A stretch of DNA of 54,641 nucleotides from Gemmatimonadaceae bacterium (GTDB lineage: Bacteria > Gemmatimonadota > Gemmatimonadetes > Gemmatimonadales > Gemmatimonadaceae): the NCBI GenBank assembly GCA_025934075.1, contig JAICYT010000002.1, forward strand, positions 1 to 54,641, in the 5' to 3' direction. The notes beneath the pieces are model-generated. The model worked only from the letters and a program-made list of their open reading frames with translations, did no database searches and was not told the DNA's origin. Made by a program: the position numbers and the translations under genes. Below, in pieces: positions 1 to 8,600 of the stretch (position 1 is the stretch's first letter; each line of letters begins with the position of its first letter).

Positions 1-330
1 GACGAAGGCCGCGTGAAGCGATGGCTGGTCGTCTCGTCGATGATCTCGCTGCCGATCGTCGTGCTGCGCTGGTGGGAGCTCTGGGCGATCAACGTTCGGT
101 GGGACACGAATGCATATGGCTCTGCTGCGTGGGTCATCGTCGGTTTTCACACGTCCCTGTTGCTCCTCGACGTCGCCGACACCTGGGGACTCACGCTGTT
201 CTACTTCCTGAGAAAGATGCCGCTCAAGGCATTCAGCGACACGTCGGACAACAGCGTCTATTGGTATTTCACCGTCGGAGTTTGGATTCCGATCTATCTG
301 ATCATCTATGTCGGTCCGCGAATCTTTTAA
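1..330 (+). CDS. Heme-copper oxidase subunit III-like protein, C-terminal part (5' truncated)
   Basis: The frame is open from base 1, so the gene begins before the window; an internal GTG at 13 has no clear ribosome site and is probably not the start. The visible ~109 residues hold three hydrophobic segments. The final one is preceded by the pattern SVYWYF and ends in YVGPRIF, resembling the last helix of cytochrome c oxidase subunit III, which ends in a YWHF-like motif. The family assignment rests on this tail and on context: the next two genes overlap it, and the second is a CtaG-type oxidase assembly factor. I infer a membrane-embedded part of a terminal oxidase. The class (caa3-type or other) cannot be told because the catalytic subunit is outside the window. 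Confidence 0.6.
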   Translation, partial: DEGRVKRWLVVSSMISLPIVVLRWWELWAINVRWDTNAYGSAAWVIVGFHTSLLLLDVADTWGLTLFYFLRKMPLKAFSDTSDNSVYWYFTVGVWIPIYLIIYVGPRIF

Positions 331-727
331 GGCCCTGAATGAACTGCCGAGTGACCGCGGCGAAGCGGGTTTCACGCGCTGGCCGGGGTTGCTGAGCCTC
401 AGCCTGGGTCTCTTGCTCGGGCCAGTCGTCGCGTTGGCAAACCAGCAAATGATCTACTCCGCCAACATGTGGGCGTGTGGCAACAATGGCTGGGGTACGA
501 TGCATCTCATTCCTCTGCTCTGCCTCATCGTCGCTGTTGGAGCTGCGCTCACCGCGCGACGCGATTGGAAAGCGGTCGGCGGCAGTGTCGGCGATGAGGG
601 AGCGACAGTCGCCGAACGTACTCGATTCGTGGCGTTGTGCGGCATGTTCATCAGCACCTTTTCGGCTCTCGTCATCGTGGCTCAGTGGGCTGCGATCTTC
701 GTCTTCGAGCCGTGCATGCGAGCGTGA
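308..727 (+). CDS. Small four-helix membrane protein of the oxidase cluster
   Basis: A 139-residue protein with about four hydrophobic stretches (near residues 27-45, 67-82, 107-125 and the C-terminal end). It contains a short segment, NMWACGNNGWG, between helices 1 and 2. The ATG at 308 lies inside the preceding oxidase gene (23-nt overlap) and its TGA overlaps the ATG of ctaG, so translational coupling on both sides is likely. I do not recognise a family. Position alone suggests an oxidase accessory or assembly protein. There is no signal peptide apart from the first helix and no heme-binding CxxCH motif. Confidence 0.6.
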   Translation: MSVRESFKALNELPSDRGEAGFTRWPGLLSLSLGLLLGPVVALANQQMIYSANMWACGNNGWGTMHLIPLLCLIVAVGAALTARRDWKAVGGSVGDEGATVAERTRFVALCGMFISTFSALVIVAQWAAIFVFEPCMRA

Positions 728-1587
728 TGCTTCTTCACGACGTCGCGCTTGGCCAGCTCGGTTGGTCGTTGGAGCCGGGCGTCGTCGCGCCGCTGGCACT
801 GTCGGCTGTGTTGTACGCGCGAGGGGCACTTGAGCTGAGACGCCGGGGACGTGGGCGCTCGCTGCGGCGTTGGGAGGTAGCGAGCTTCGGCGCTGGTTGG
901 CTCGTGGTTGCGCTCGCGCTGCTCTCGCCGCTGCACGACATGTCAGAGCAACTCTTTTCGGCGCACATGGTGCAGCATGAGCTGCTGATGGCGCTCGCCG
1001 CGCCGCTGTTGGTGTTGGGTCGTCCCATGATCGCCATGCTCTGGGCGATCCCGCCACACGGCCGACAGTTGGCCGCCCGCGCAGCGCGCAATTCGACGGT
1101 ACGTGTCGTGTGGGCCGCGGTCACCCGCCCGTTCGACGCATGGCTCATCCACGGGCTCGCGATTTGGCTTTGGCATGTACCCGCACTGTTCGAAGCGACG
1201 CTCTATAGCGATTCGGTTCATGCGCTGCAACACGCGTCCTTCCTGGGAAGCGCGCTGATTTTTTGGTGGAGTGTCATCCATGTTCAACGTCGAGCAGCTC
1301 GCGGCATGTCCATCGTGTACGTCTTCACCACGGCGGTTCACACTGGAATCCTCGGCGCGCTGATGACGTTCTCTCGAGCCGTCTGGTATCCTGCGTACGC
1401 GACGGGCGCCGCGAAATGGGGTCTGACTCCAATTGCCGACCAACAGCTCGCGGGTCTCATCATGTGGATACCCTCGAGCTTCGTGTACCTCGTCGCCGCG
1501 TTGGCGATCATGTGGTGTTGGCTCCGCGATTCCGAATGGAGCGTGGCGGAACGCGAGCGCGCGCTGTCGCCCGCCGTTCTTCACTGA
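727..1587 (+). CDS. ctaG: CtaG-type (caa3) cytochrome c oxidase assembly factor
   Basis: A 286-residue polytopic membrane protein of the caa3_CtaG family, implicated in assembly of the copper sites of cytochrome oxidases. Seen in sequence: SPLHDMSEQLFSAHMVQHELLM with the family's HMxQH motif, conserved histidines in IWLWHVP and LQHASF, and the C-terminal WGLTPIADQQLAGLIMW signature; about seven hydrophobic segments. The reading frame extends upstream to 637, but that part overlaps the previous gene and reads like a shadow. The ATG at 727, overlapping the upstream TGA, is the sensible start. It fits the preceding oxidase gene and is followed after 18 nt by a metal-transporter-like gene, suggesting one operon for oxidase biogenesis and cation handling. 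Confidence 0.88.
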   Translation: MLLHDVALGQLGWSLEPGVVAPLALSAVLYARGALELRRRGRGRSLRRWEVASFGAGWLVVALALLSPLHDMSEQLFSAHMVQHELLMALAAPLLVLGRPMIAMLWAIPPHGRQLAARAARNSTVRVVWAAVTRPFDAWLIHGLAIWLWHVPALFEATLYSDSVHALQHASFLGSALIFWWSVIHVQRRAARGMSIVYVFTTAVHTGILGALMTFSRAVWYPAYATGAAKWGLTPIADQQLAGLIMWIPSSFVYLVAALAIMWCWLRDSEWSVAERERALSPAVLH

Positions 1588-1605
1588 GCAGAGCGACCAT
1601 CGCCG

Positions 1606-2820
1606 ATGAAAAAGATCTTCCAGATCGCGCTCGGCATCGTGACCAGCGTCGGCGGGTTTCTGGAGATCGGATCGATCACGACTGCCGCGCAGGCCGGCGC
1701 TTCGTTCGGCTATCAGCTCGTGTGGTCCATTGTGCTCGGCACCGTCTGTATCGCGTTCCTCGTCGAAATGTCCGGACGCTTCGCCGCGGTGAGCAAGCAC
1801 ACGATTCCCGATGCGATGCGCGAGCGCTTCGGGATCAACTTCTACGTGGTGCCTTTGTTCATCCTGCTTGGCGTCTCGCTCCTCGTACTCGGCGCGGAGT
1901 TGGGCGGAGTCGCGGCGGCACTCGAGATGGCGACGGAAATCGCGTTGCCGGTATGGGCCATCCCCGTTGCACTGCTGAGTTGGGGACTCCTGTGGCGCGC
2001 GAGCTTCAGCGTCATCGAGAACGGTGTGTCGATCCTCGGTCTCGTCACCATCGCGTTTGCCGTCGGCGCCGTGAGGTTGCACCCGGACTACGGCGCCCTT
2101 CTTCATGGCGTCGTTCCGACGTTGCCGCGTCGAGACGCTTCACACTATTGGTTCGTCGCCGTCAGCGTGCTCGGCGCCTCAATCTCGCCGTATCTCTACT
2201 ATTTCTACTCCTCCGGAGCGATCGAAGAGAAATGGGACGAGACCTACCTTGCCGCCAATCGCATGATCGCAGCGATCGGGATGAGCTTCGGCGGGTTTCT
2301 TTCGGTCGCCGTTCTCGTGCTCGCGGCGATCCTGTTTCATCCGCACAACATCGACGTCGATAAGTATCAGCAGTTGCCCGATCTGCTGACGCCGATTCTC
2401 GGCCGAGCTGGATTCTGGCTCGTCATCGCGTCGCTTGGGATCGCGTGCCTCGGCGCGACGCTCGAGATCTCACTCGCGCTCGCGTATTTGATTGCGCAAG
2501 GACTCGGATGGAATTGGGGCGAGGATCTCGAGCCGCGTGACGACGCGCGATTCAGCTTGACGTACACGCTGATCGTGGTCGCAGCAATGTTGTTCGTTCT
2601 CATCGGACTCGATCCACTCAAGCTCACCGAGATCTCGATGGCGCTCACCGCGGCGTCGCTGCCGGTCGGTGTGTTTCCGTTTCTGATTCTGATGAACGAC
2701 AAGAAGTATCTGCAGACGCACACGAACGGCTACCTGGGCAATGCGGTCGTGCTCGTGATCAGTCTGATCTCCGCCGTGCTGGCGATCGTATCGATTCCAC
2801 TCGAGATCGTCGGGAGTTGA
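1606..2820 (+). CDS. Divergent NRAMP-like metal-ion transporter
   Basis: A 404-residue protein with about eleven hydrophobic segments and the NRAMP fold pattern: two unwound-helix motifs in the expected places. In canonical NRAMP the first helix carries DPGN; here the aligned residues are E20-I21-G22-S23. The sixth-helix motif MPH is replaced by S194-P195-Y196. The Met and the Asp/Asn that bind Mn2+ or Fe2+ are therefore absent, although the helix break (Gly and Pro) is kept. Known NRAMP-related proteins lacking the Met include Mg2+ transporters, so Mg2+ or another cation is possible. Substrate cannot be decided here. It is followed 3 nt later by two PRC-barrel genes, implying co-expression. 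Confidence 0.78.
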   Translation: MKKIFQIALGIVTSVGGFLEIGSITTAAQAGASFGYQLVWSIVLGTVCIAFLVEMSGRFAAVSKHTIPDAMRERFGINFYVVPLFILLGVSLLVLGAELGGVAAALEMATEIALPVWAIPVALLSWGLLWRASFSVIENGVSILGLVTIAFAVGAVRLHPDYGALLHGVVPTLPRRDASHYWFVAVSVLGASISPYLYYFYSSGAIEEKWDETYLAANRMIAAIGMSFGGFLSVAVLVLAAILFHPHNIDVDKYQQLPDLLTPILGRAGFWLVIASLGIACLGATLEISLALAYLIAQGLGWNWGEDLEPRDDARFSLTYTLIVVAAMLFVLIGLDPLKLTEISMALTAASLPVGVFPFLILMNDKKYLQTHTNGYLGNAVVLVISLISAVLAIVSIPLEIVGS

Positions 2821-2823
2821 CCA

Positions 2824-3180
2824 ATGCATCTCGTCGCCGATGTGCTGGACGAAGAACTGCTCGACAAGACCGGCAACCGGGCCGGACGTGTCGATGGCAT
2901 CGTACTCGAAGTGCGGGACGGGAAGCCGCCTCGGATCACCCACGTCGAAGTCAGTCCGATCACCCTGTTGGCCCGCTTGAACCGACGTCTCGCCGAACGT
3001 TATGCTCGCTGGGATCGGCGACTGGGCAAGGGGCGCGGCGTTCCATTTCGTATTCCGTGGGGCCAGCTCGAACAAACAGGCAAGGCGTGGCGCTTCGACA
3101 CCGATGCGGAAGACACTCCAATCCGCGCCCTCGAGGATTGGCTACGCGTGAAGATCGTCGAGCGCATTCCTGGAGGCTGA
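2824..3180 (+). CDS. PRC-barrel-like protein 1
   Basis: A 118-residue soluble protein whose first ~40 residues (LVADVLDEELLDKTGNRAG, then VDGIVLEV) match the beta-rich PRC-barrel pattern of a short strand, a G-x-x-x-G/D turn and a second strand ending in a hydrophobic-acidic repeat. PRC barrels occur as small RNA- or protein-binding adaptors and as cytoplasmic partners of cation transporters. The rest is basic and ends in an amphipathic tail. The start codon lies 3 nt after the transporter stop and its own stop is 2 nt before the next ATG, so it is co-translated with both. I infer an accessory role in regulating the transporter; there is no direct evidence. Confidence 0.65.
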   Translation: MHLVADVLDEELLDKTGNRAGRVDGIVLEVRDGKPPRITHVEVSPITLLARLNRRLAERYARWDRRLGKGRGVPFRIPWGQLEQTGKAWRFDTDAEDTPIRALEDWLRVKIVERIPGG

Positions 3181-3182
3181 GC

Positions 3183-3497
3183 ATGGAGACACGTGAGCTC
3201 CACGTCGAACAGCTGTTGGGAAAAAAGGTGCGCGATACCGATGGTCGCGTCGTTGGCCGACTCGAAGAGTTTCACGTCGAGGTGGTCGACGGAGAACACG
3301 TCGTCACTGAATTCCTCATCGGCCCCGCCGCCGCGCTCGCGCGAGTTGGGATCTTCCTGACTCAGCTTCCGTTCTTCGGTTACATCCCGATGCCAAAGAA
3401 GGAATACTGTGTCTCGTGGACCCTGATGGATCTTACCAATCCCGATCGGCCAACAGTTCGCGCGCGTCGTAACGAGCTCAGAAGAGCTGACGAGTGA
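3183..3497 (+). CDS. PRC-barrel-like protein 2
   Basis: A 104-residue protein. Residues 5-45 (LHVEQLLGKKVRDTDGRVVG, then LEEFHVEVVDG) are a clear PRC-barrel-type motif: 'LxGxxVxdxdGxxxGxxxd' followed by a hydrophobic strand. A hydrophobic patch around residues 56-68 might contact membrane or a partner. The same frame is open further upstream, but the ATG at 3183, two bases after the previous stop, is the natural start. It is the last gene of the oxidase/transporter operon; a 17-bp perfect inverted repeat follows its stop. The two PRC proteins differ in sequence, so this is not a recent duplication. Confidence 0.7.
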   Translation: METRELHVEQLLGKKVRDTDGRVVGRLEEFHVEVVDGEHVVTEFLIGPAAALARVGIFLTQLPFFGYIPMPKKEYCVSWTLMDLTNPDRPTVRARRNELRRADE

Positions 3498-3544
3498 AAT
3501 GGGGTCAGACTCTATTTTCGAAGAGAGAGAGTCTGACCCCATTT
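3497..3544. repeat. 17-bp perfect palindrome (REP-like), also a likely bidirectional terminator
   Basis: The left arm aaatggggtcagactct (3497-3513) pairs perfectly with 3528-3544 around a 14-nt loop. It sits between two convergent genes and its left arm includes the last base of the upstream stop codon. The GGGGTCAGACTCT core resembles dispersed repeats I recall from several soil phyla; a degraded relative lies at 16927-16951. It may stop transcription from both sides. Confidence 0.75.
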
Positions 3545-3545
3545 C

Positions 3546-4778
3546 TTATCTTTCGTTCTTGTAGACCCGACCGCCCTTCATGACGAACATCACGCGTCGC
3601 AGCGCAGTGATGTCTTTCGTTGGATCGCCCTGCACTGCGATGATGTCAGCCTGCATTCCCGGCGCGATCGAGCCAATCTGATCGCCCATCTTGATCGCTT
3701 CGGCGCCGAGGGATGTCGCTGACGTAATTGCATCGAGCGGAGACTGCTTCCCCGCCTGCACGCGACACACGAGCTCTTCGGCGTTGCGACCGTGCGCACC
3801 CGCCACCGCGTCAGTGCCAAATATCACTTTGAGGCCAGGCGTGTGAATCGCGCGAGTGAACATTGCGGTCGCCAGCGGAATCGCTTTCTCCATCGCGGCG
3901 AACCCGGCCTCGTTGTAATTGCCGATTCCCTCATATTTCGCCCGATTGTCGAGATAATTGCGGAATACCAAGCAGACCTGCGGATCGAAGTACACGCCGC
4001 GCTCGGCCATCAGCTTGAGCACTTCGTCGGTGGCGAACACACCATGCTCGATCTGATTACATCCGGCGAGCACCGACGCCTTGATGCTCTCGGCACTATG
4101 TGCGTGCACCATCGTGCGCATGCCCTGCGCCTTCGCTTCGCCGCACGCCGCCTGCAACTGCTCGTCGCTCAGCGTTTGCGCTCCATTGTCACGAATGCTC
4201 GCCGACGCGAAGATCTTGATGACGTCCGCGCCCTCGGCTTTGCGGCGACGAACGATCGCGCGGATCGAATCCGGACTGAGACGCGGACTGCTGATTGGGC
4301 CGAGCGACGTCAGCACCCGTGGACCCGGCACTTGTCCGAGCGCAATCCACTCGCGCAGATCCTTGTCCTCGGGCGATCCTGGACTTTGGATCGTCGTGAC
4401 GCCGGACATCAACGTCGCGTACGCGTTACCCGCCATCGACAACATCGACTCGACCGGCGTGTCGCCATCGTTGCCGGTGTGATAACGACCTTGCCGATTG
4501 AAGTACCAGCTCAGATGGGAATGTGCGTCGATCAGACCAGGCAGCAGCGTGAGACCTTTGAGGTCGTACGTAGCCGTGCCGGCCGACGTCGCACTGACTT
4601 TCGTGATCTTGTCACCCTGCACCGTCACGGCGCCGCCAGGGATCACTTTCCCGCGACCATCGACGATTCGGTCCGCGTGGATCACGATCGTGCGAGCGGT
4701 CGGTGGCGGCGTGGTCTCTGATGGAGTTTGGGCGAGCGAGGGAGCAGTCACGAGGAGAGAAAGAATCAGCGAACGCAT
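3546..4778 (-). CDS. Exported amidohydrolase (imidazolonepropionase-like)
   Basis: A 410-residue metal-dependent hydrolase. A Sec-type signal peptide (MRSLILSLLVTAPSLAQ) is followed by the amidohydrolase layout: H86-S-H88 on strand 1, the probable carboxylated Lys in DVIKIF, further His ligands in MVHAHS and QIEHGVF, and the final Asp in FGTDAVAG. The C-terminal beta sandwich GSIAPGMQADIIAVQGDP is typical. Relatives include imidazolonepropionases and exported prolidase-like Xaa-Pro/Arg dipeptidases; the actual substrate is unknown. A TTG at 4784 extends the frame by two codons, but the ATG at 4778 with GGAA upstream is preferred. It stands alone between convergent and co-oriented neighbours. 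Confidence 0.87.
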   Translation of the reverse strand: MRSLILSLLVTAPSLAQTPSETTPPPTARTIVIHADRIVDGRGKVIPGGAVTVQGDKITKVSATSAGTATYDLKGLTLLPGLIDAHSHLSWYFNRQGRYHTGNDGDTPVESMLSMAGNAYATLMSGVTTIQSPGSPEDKDLREWIALGQVPGPRVLTSLGPISSPRLSPDSIRAIVRRRKAEGADVIKIFASASIRDNGAQTLSDEQLQAACGEAKAQGMRTMVHAHSAESIKASVLAGCNQIEHGVFATDEVLKLMAERGVYFDPQVCLVFRNYLDNRAKYEGIGNYNEAGFAAMEKAIPLATAMFTRAIHTPGLKVIFGTDAVAGAHGRNAEELVCRVQAGKQSPLDAITSATSLGAEAIKMGDQIGSIAPGMQADIIAVQGDPTKDITALRRVMFVMKGGRVYKNER

Positions 4779-4855
4779 TGTCAATTCCAGGGAAGAGGCG
4801 ACGCGAGAGCATACGCCGCCGCTCGCCCGGAATCAATGCGCGCCTCAGTCGCGTC

Positions 4856-6025
4856 TTACGCCGCGAATACTTCGAACAATCCGGCCGCGCCCATCCCGCC
4901 GCCGACGCACATCGTCACCATGCCTAATCCTCCGCCGCGCTTTCCGAGCTCGTGAACGAGTTGCGTCGTCAGCTTCGATCCTGTTGCGCCGAGTGGGTGG
5001 CCGAGCGCGATCGCGCCGCCGTTGACGTTCACCTTCTCTTCCGGAATACCGAGATCGCGCACAACCGCGACGACCTGCGCAGCGAATGCTTCGTTGAACT
5101 CGACGAGATCGACGTCCGCGAGCTCAAGACCTGCACGCTTGAGCGCCTTCGGCACCGCCTTGATCGGTCCGACGCCCATGATGTCGGGATCGACGCCGGC
5201 GGCCGCGAAGGTAATGAAGCGTGCGAGCGGCTTCAGGCCGAGCTCCTTTGCGCGTTCACTTGTCATCAGCAACACGGCAGCCGCCCCGTCGGAGTACGGA
5301 CTCGCATTTCCGGCTGTCACGGTGCCATTCACCTTGAACGCTGGTCGCAGCTTCACGAGGCCTTCCATCGTCGTGTCGACCCGCGGAAGCTCATCGCGCA
5401 CGAACTCCGTCGTCTGCACATCCTTCTCGGCACCTCGCCACGTCACGCGGTCGACGGGGATCGGCACGATCTGATTGTCGAATGCGCCGTCGCTCAGTGC
5501 GCGCGCTGCCTTCTGTTGGCTTGCGAGCGCCCATCGATCTTGATCCTCTCGCGTGACCTTCCACCGCTCCGCCACTCGCTCGGCAGTAAAGCCCATGCCG
5601 ATGTATGACTCGGTGATCTCGGGATCCAGGCGCGTGTGGTAGCCAGACATCGGCACTTGGCTCATCATCTCGACACCGCCGGCCAGCACCACGTCCGCCA
5701 TCCCGCTCATGATCTCCTGGGCGCCGAGCGCGATGGTCTGCAAGCCTGATGAGCAGAATCGATTGATCGTCGCCCCCGGCACTTCGACTGGAAGTCCCGC
5801 TCGAAGCCACGCGAGCCGCGCGATGTTCAAGCCTTGCGTGGCCTCGGGCATCGCGCAGCCCCAGAGCACGTCGTCGATCGCGCCCGGATCGAGATACGCG
5901 CGATCGATCGCGGCGCGCATCATGTACGCCGACAGGTCCACCGCATGCGTGTTGGCCAGAGCCCCGTCCTTCTTGCCTTTCGCAACCGGGCTTCGCACGG
6001 CTGAGACGATTACGACTTCTTTCAT
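4856..6025 (-). CDS. fadA: Acetyl-CoA acyltransferase (3-ketoacyl-CoA thiolase)
   Basis: A 389-residue thiolase, the usual family length. It cleaves 3-ketoacyl-CoA with CoA to acetyl-CoA and a shortened acyl-CoA, the last step of beta-oxidation in the cytosol. Visible catalytic elements: acyl-accepting C91 in NRFCSSGLQT, the GHPLGATG histidine loop, and the second cysteine in MVTMCVGGGMGAAG. An open frame continues upstream to 6247, but that stretch is a shadow of the upstream gene. The ATG at 6025 starts two bases after the fadN stop, so the two are an operon and probably form the multienzyme complex typical of this pathway. Confidence 0.95.
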   Translation of the reverse strand: MKEVVIVSAVRSPVAKGKKDGALANTHAVDLSAYMMRAAIDRAYLDPGAIDDVLWGCAMPEATQGLNIARLAWLRAGLPVEVPGATINRFCSSGLQTIALGAQEIMSGMADVVLAGGVEMMSQVPMSGYHTRLDPEITESYIGMGFTAERVAERWKVTREDQDRWALASQQKAARALSDGAFDNQIVPIPVDRVTWRGAEKDVQTTEFVRDELPRVDTTMEGLVKLRPAFKVNGTVTAGNASPYSDGAAAVLLMTSERAKELGLKPLARFITFAAAGVDPDIMGVGPIKAVPKALKRAGLELADVDLVEFNEAFAAQVVAVVRDLGIPEEKVNVNGGAIALGHPLGATGSKLTTQLVHELGKRGGGLGMVTMCVGGGMGAAGLFEVFAA

Positions 6026-6027
6026 TG

Positions 6028-8340
6028 TCAGTTCCTCAACGGCTTGCCTGTCTTCAGCATGTGTTGAATGCGCTCTTGCGTTTCCTTCGTCGACGCGAGC
6101 CGCAGGAATGACTCGCGCTCCAAGGGGAGGATGTCGTCTTCCGTCACTCGCCGCGGCTGCCCGTCGCCGCCCGCCAGGATGTACGCCAGCTCGTGCGCGA
6201 TGCGCACCTCGTGATCTGTAATCTGTCCTGCTTCGCGCATCGCCCATGCGGCATATCGCAAATTGCCGAGCGCTTCCCTGCCGAGCACGGTGATAGTCCG
6301 TGGCAGTGGCGCGACGTAATCCGGCGCCAGATCGACGACGCGGGCGACGGCGTCCGCCAACAGTCGGTCGCGATTCATGGTGACGCGGTCCGTCGCGCGC
6401 AAGAAGCCGAGCTTGCGCGCGTCCAGCGCGCTGGTGCTGGTCGTCGCCATGGCAATGAGCTGAAACGCACGCTTGACCGCCTCGAATGGATCGGCTTCGG
6501 CATACGGGTCCAGCTCTGACGTGAAGCGGAACAGCAGTTCTGTCGTGCCACCACCGGCCGGAATCAAACCGACGCCGACTTCGACCAGTCCCATGTACAG
6601 CTCAGCGTGCGCTTGGACGCGATCCGCATACAGCGAAAACTCACATCCGCCGCCGAGCGCCAATCCGAACGGCGCGGCGACGACCGGAAACGGCGACCGT
6701 CGAATGCGGAGTGAGGTGTCTTGAAATTTGCGGACTGCACCTTCGAGCTGCGTTCGCTCACCCCGCAGCAGATCGAGCATCATCGAGAGATCCGCGCCGG
6801 CGCTGAACGTGCGCGGATCTTCATTGCCGATGACGAGACCGAGCAGACCATCGCGCTCCACACGGTCGAGCGCGCGGTGGAGCGCGTCGACCACACCTGC
6901 GCCGAGTGTGTTCATCTTGCTGTGGAACTCGAGAATCGCGACGCCCTGGCCGGCGTCGAGAAGAGACGCGTCGTCAGAATGCTCGAGCACATGACGCTCG
7001 CGATTCGACGGCAAGTGAAGCTCCGCGAGTCGAATCTCCCCCGGCTCGCGGGGCACGGGCTCGTATCCGCCGTTTAGGGCGAGCACCTGTGTTCCGTCAG
7101 CAGTATAGAAACCGCCCGTGACCTCGCGGATCAACGCCGGCTCGTCGAGGCCGAGCTCGACGAAGCCGCGTCGCAGGAACTCCAGACCGAGGAGGTCCAT
7201 CTGCTCGAAAGGACCCGCGTCCCACGCATAGCCCCATTCCATCGCGTGATCGACCGCTGTGAGGTCGTATGCGATCGTCGGCGTCGTGCTGAGGACGTAA
7301 TGAGAGAACCGTAAAAGGTATTCTCTCACGAACGCACCCTCGCGGTCGTTCCAGTCGCGAATGGCGGCGAACCGCTGAGGCAGCGGCAGCTTGCTGAGAC
7401 GCTTGATCTCGGGCGTCTCGAGCTTCGCCTGCGGACGATACTCGCCGGTCCGCCAATCGAGGGTGTGAATCTCCTTGCCGACGCGCTTATAAAATCCCGC
7501 ACCGCTCTTTTCGCCGACGCGCCCGGCTTTGACCAGCTCGAGCACCCACGACGACAGCGAAAAGTCTTCGCCGGTCGTGTCGCTCAGGCCCTTGGTGACG
7601 TGCGCAATCACGTCAATGCCGGAAAGGTCGGCGGTACGATACGTCGCCGACTTGGAGCGTCCCGTCAACACGCCGGTGAGCACGTCTGCGTCGTCGATCG
7701 AGAGACCGTGCTTCTCCATCTGGCGAATGGCTAGGACCATGCCGAATACGCCGAGGCGATTGGCGACGAAGCCAGGGACGTCTTTGGCGACGACGATGCC
7801 TTTGCCAAGAATGCGGTCGCTGAATCGTCGCGCGGCATCGATTGTCTCCGACGTTGTCGCCGGCGTCGGGATCATCTCGAGCAGATGCAGATACCGCGGC
7901 GGATTGAAGAAGTGCATGCCGAGGAATCGAGCGCGAAATGACGGCGATCGTCCGTCCGTGAGCAGCTCGATCGGAATGCCCGACGTGTTCGACGCGATGA
8001 TCGTGTGTTCGGGAAGGAGCGGCTCGAGACGCTGAAAAAGCTGACGTTTGGGATCGAGCTGCTCGATGATCGCTTCGACCACCAAGTCACAGCCCGCAAG
8101 TCGGCCGAGATCGTCTTCCGTGTTTCCAATCTCGATCGCGGACGCGCGGTTTACGTCCATGAAGGCCGCAGGCTTGGACTTTTTGGCGCGCTCGATTCCG
8201 CCGCGTGCCAGCGCGTTTCGATCCTGGCCTGCCGCCGGAACGTCCAGCAGCACTACCGGGACCCCGGCCGACGCGGCCAACGACGCGATGCCGCTCCCCA
8301 TCGTCCCCGCCCCGATTACCCCCAGCTTTCGGACCCTCAT
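6028..8340 (-). CDS. fadN: 3-hydroxyacyl-CoA dehydrogenase/enoyl-CoA hydratase, FadN type
   Basis: A 770-residue bifunctional beta-oxidation enzyme. The order is dehydrogenase first, hydratase second, as in Bacillus FadN and opposite to E. coli FadB. The N-terminus has the NAD-binding GxGxxG (G10-A-G-T-M-G15) and the dehydrogenase active-site region GMHFFNPP. The C-terminal third carries the hydratase/crotonase motifs GGGCEFSL and VEVGVGLIPAGGG with both catalytic Glu. The ATG at 8340 has a strong GGGGGA site just upstream; a TTG four codons earlier is less likely. It is coupled to fadA, and no acyl-CoA dehydrogenase gene is next to the pair. Fatty-acid degradation is well supported. Confidence 0.93.
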   Translation of the reverse strand: MRVRKLGVIGAGTMGSGIASLAASAGVPVVLLDVPAAGQDRNALARGGIERAKKSKPAAFMDVNRASAIEIGNTEDDLGRLAGCDLVVEAIIEQLDPKRQLFQRLEPLLPEHTIIASNTSGIPIELLTDGRSPSFRARFLGMHFFNPPRYLHLLEMIPTPATTSETIDAARRFSDRILGKGIVVAKDVPGFVANRLGVFGMVLAIRQMEKHGLSIDDADVLTGVLTGRSKSATYRTADLSGIDVIAHVTKGLSDTTGEDFSLSSWVLELVKAGRVGEKSGAGFYKRVGKEIHTLDWRTGEYRPQAKLETPEIKRLSKLPLPQRFAAIRDWNDREGAFVREYLLRFSHYVLSTTPTIAYDLTAVDHAMEWGYAWDAGPFEQMDLLGLEFLRRGFVELGLDEPALIREVTGGFYTADGTQVLALNGGYEPVPREPGEIRLAELHLPSNRERHVLEHSDDASLLDAGQGVAILEFHSKMNTLGAGVVDALHRALDRVERDGLLGLVIGNEDPRTFSAGADLSMMLDLLRGERTQLEGAVRKFQDTSLRIRRSPFPVVAAPFGLALGGGCEFSLYADRVQAHAELYMGLVEVGVGLIPAGGGTTELLFRFTSELDPYAEADPFEAVKRAFQLIAMATTSTSALDARKLGFLRATDRVTMNRDRLLADAVARVVDLAPDYVAPLPRTITVLGREALGNLRYAAWAMREAGQITDHEVRIAHELAYILAGGDGQPRRVTEDDILPLERESFLRLASTKETQERIQHMLKTGKPLRN

Positions 8341-8467
8341 TTGTTCCCCCAAGAGGTCGCGGTCCCCGCCGTGTGATCGGCGTCAAAGCCATGCGTTTTG
8401 ACGATGCTTTCCAGCCCCATTCTCCGACTTGTCATATGAGAGCCTAAATCCCAGTCTATCAACAGTT

Positions 8468-8485
8468 TGAGCCAACTCAGGCTCA
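8468..8485. promoter_or_regulatory. Small palindrome between divergent fadN and pilin operons
   Basis: TGAGCC / GGCTCA is a perfect 6-bp inverted repeat with a 6-nt spacer. It sits in the 260-bp gap separating fadN (left) from the pilin cluster (right), where both promoters must lie. It could be an operator for either. No convincing -35/-10 pair was found, so this remains speculative. Confidence 0.25.
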
Positions 8486-8600
8486 TCCATGCCGGCGCCT
8501 TATCGGGTGACCGGTGTTACAGACGAGCACGTCACCGTTACCTAGTCATGTCTCCTGCCGTCCACGGAGTAGGTCGGACCGCCCTCGCTTCGGTGCCCTC

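Noticed and set aside
1414..1434. aaatggggtctgactccaatt resembles the palindrome core at 3497
   Set aside because: It lies inside ctaG and encodes the conserved WGLTPIADQQ signature of the family, so the similarity is best explained by coding constraint.
943..2106. 387-codon open frame on the minus strand
   Set aside because: It opposes ctaG and the NRAMP-like gene, and its composition (Arg, Asp, His) is that of an antisense frame.
4856..6247. N-terminally extended thiolase start
   Set aside because: The added 74 residues overlap fadN, are Arg-rich and lack thiolase character; the ATG at 6025 gives the normal family length.
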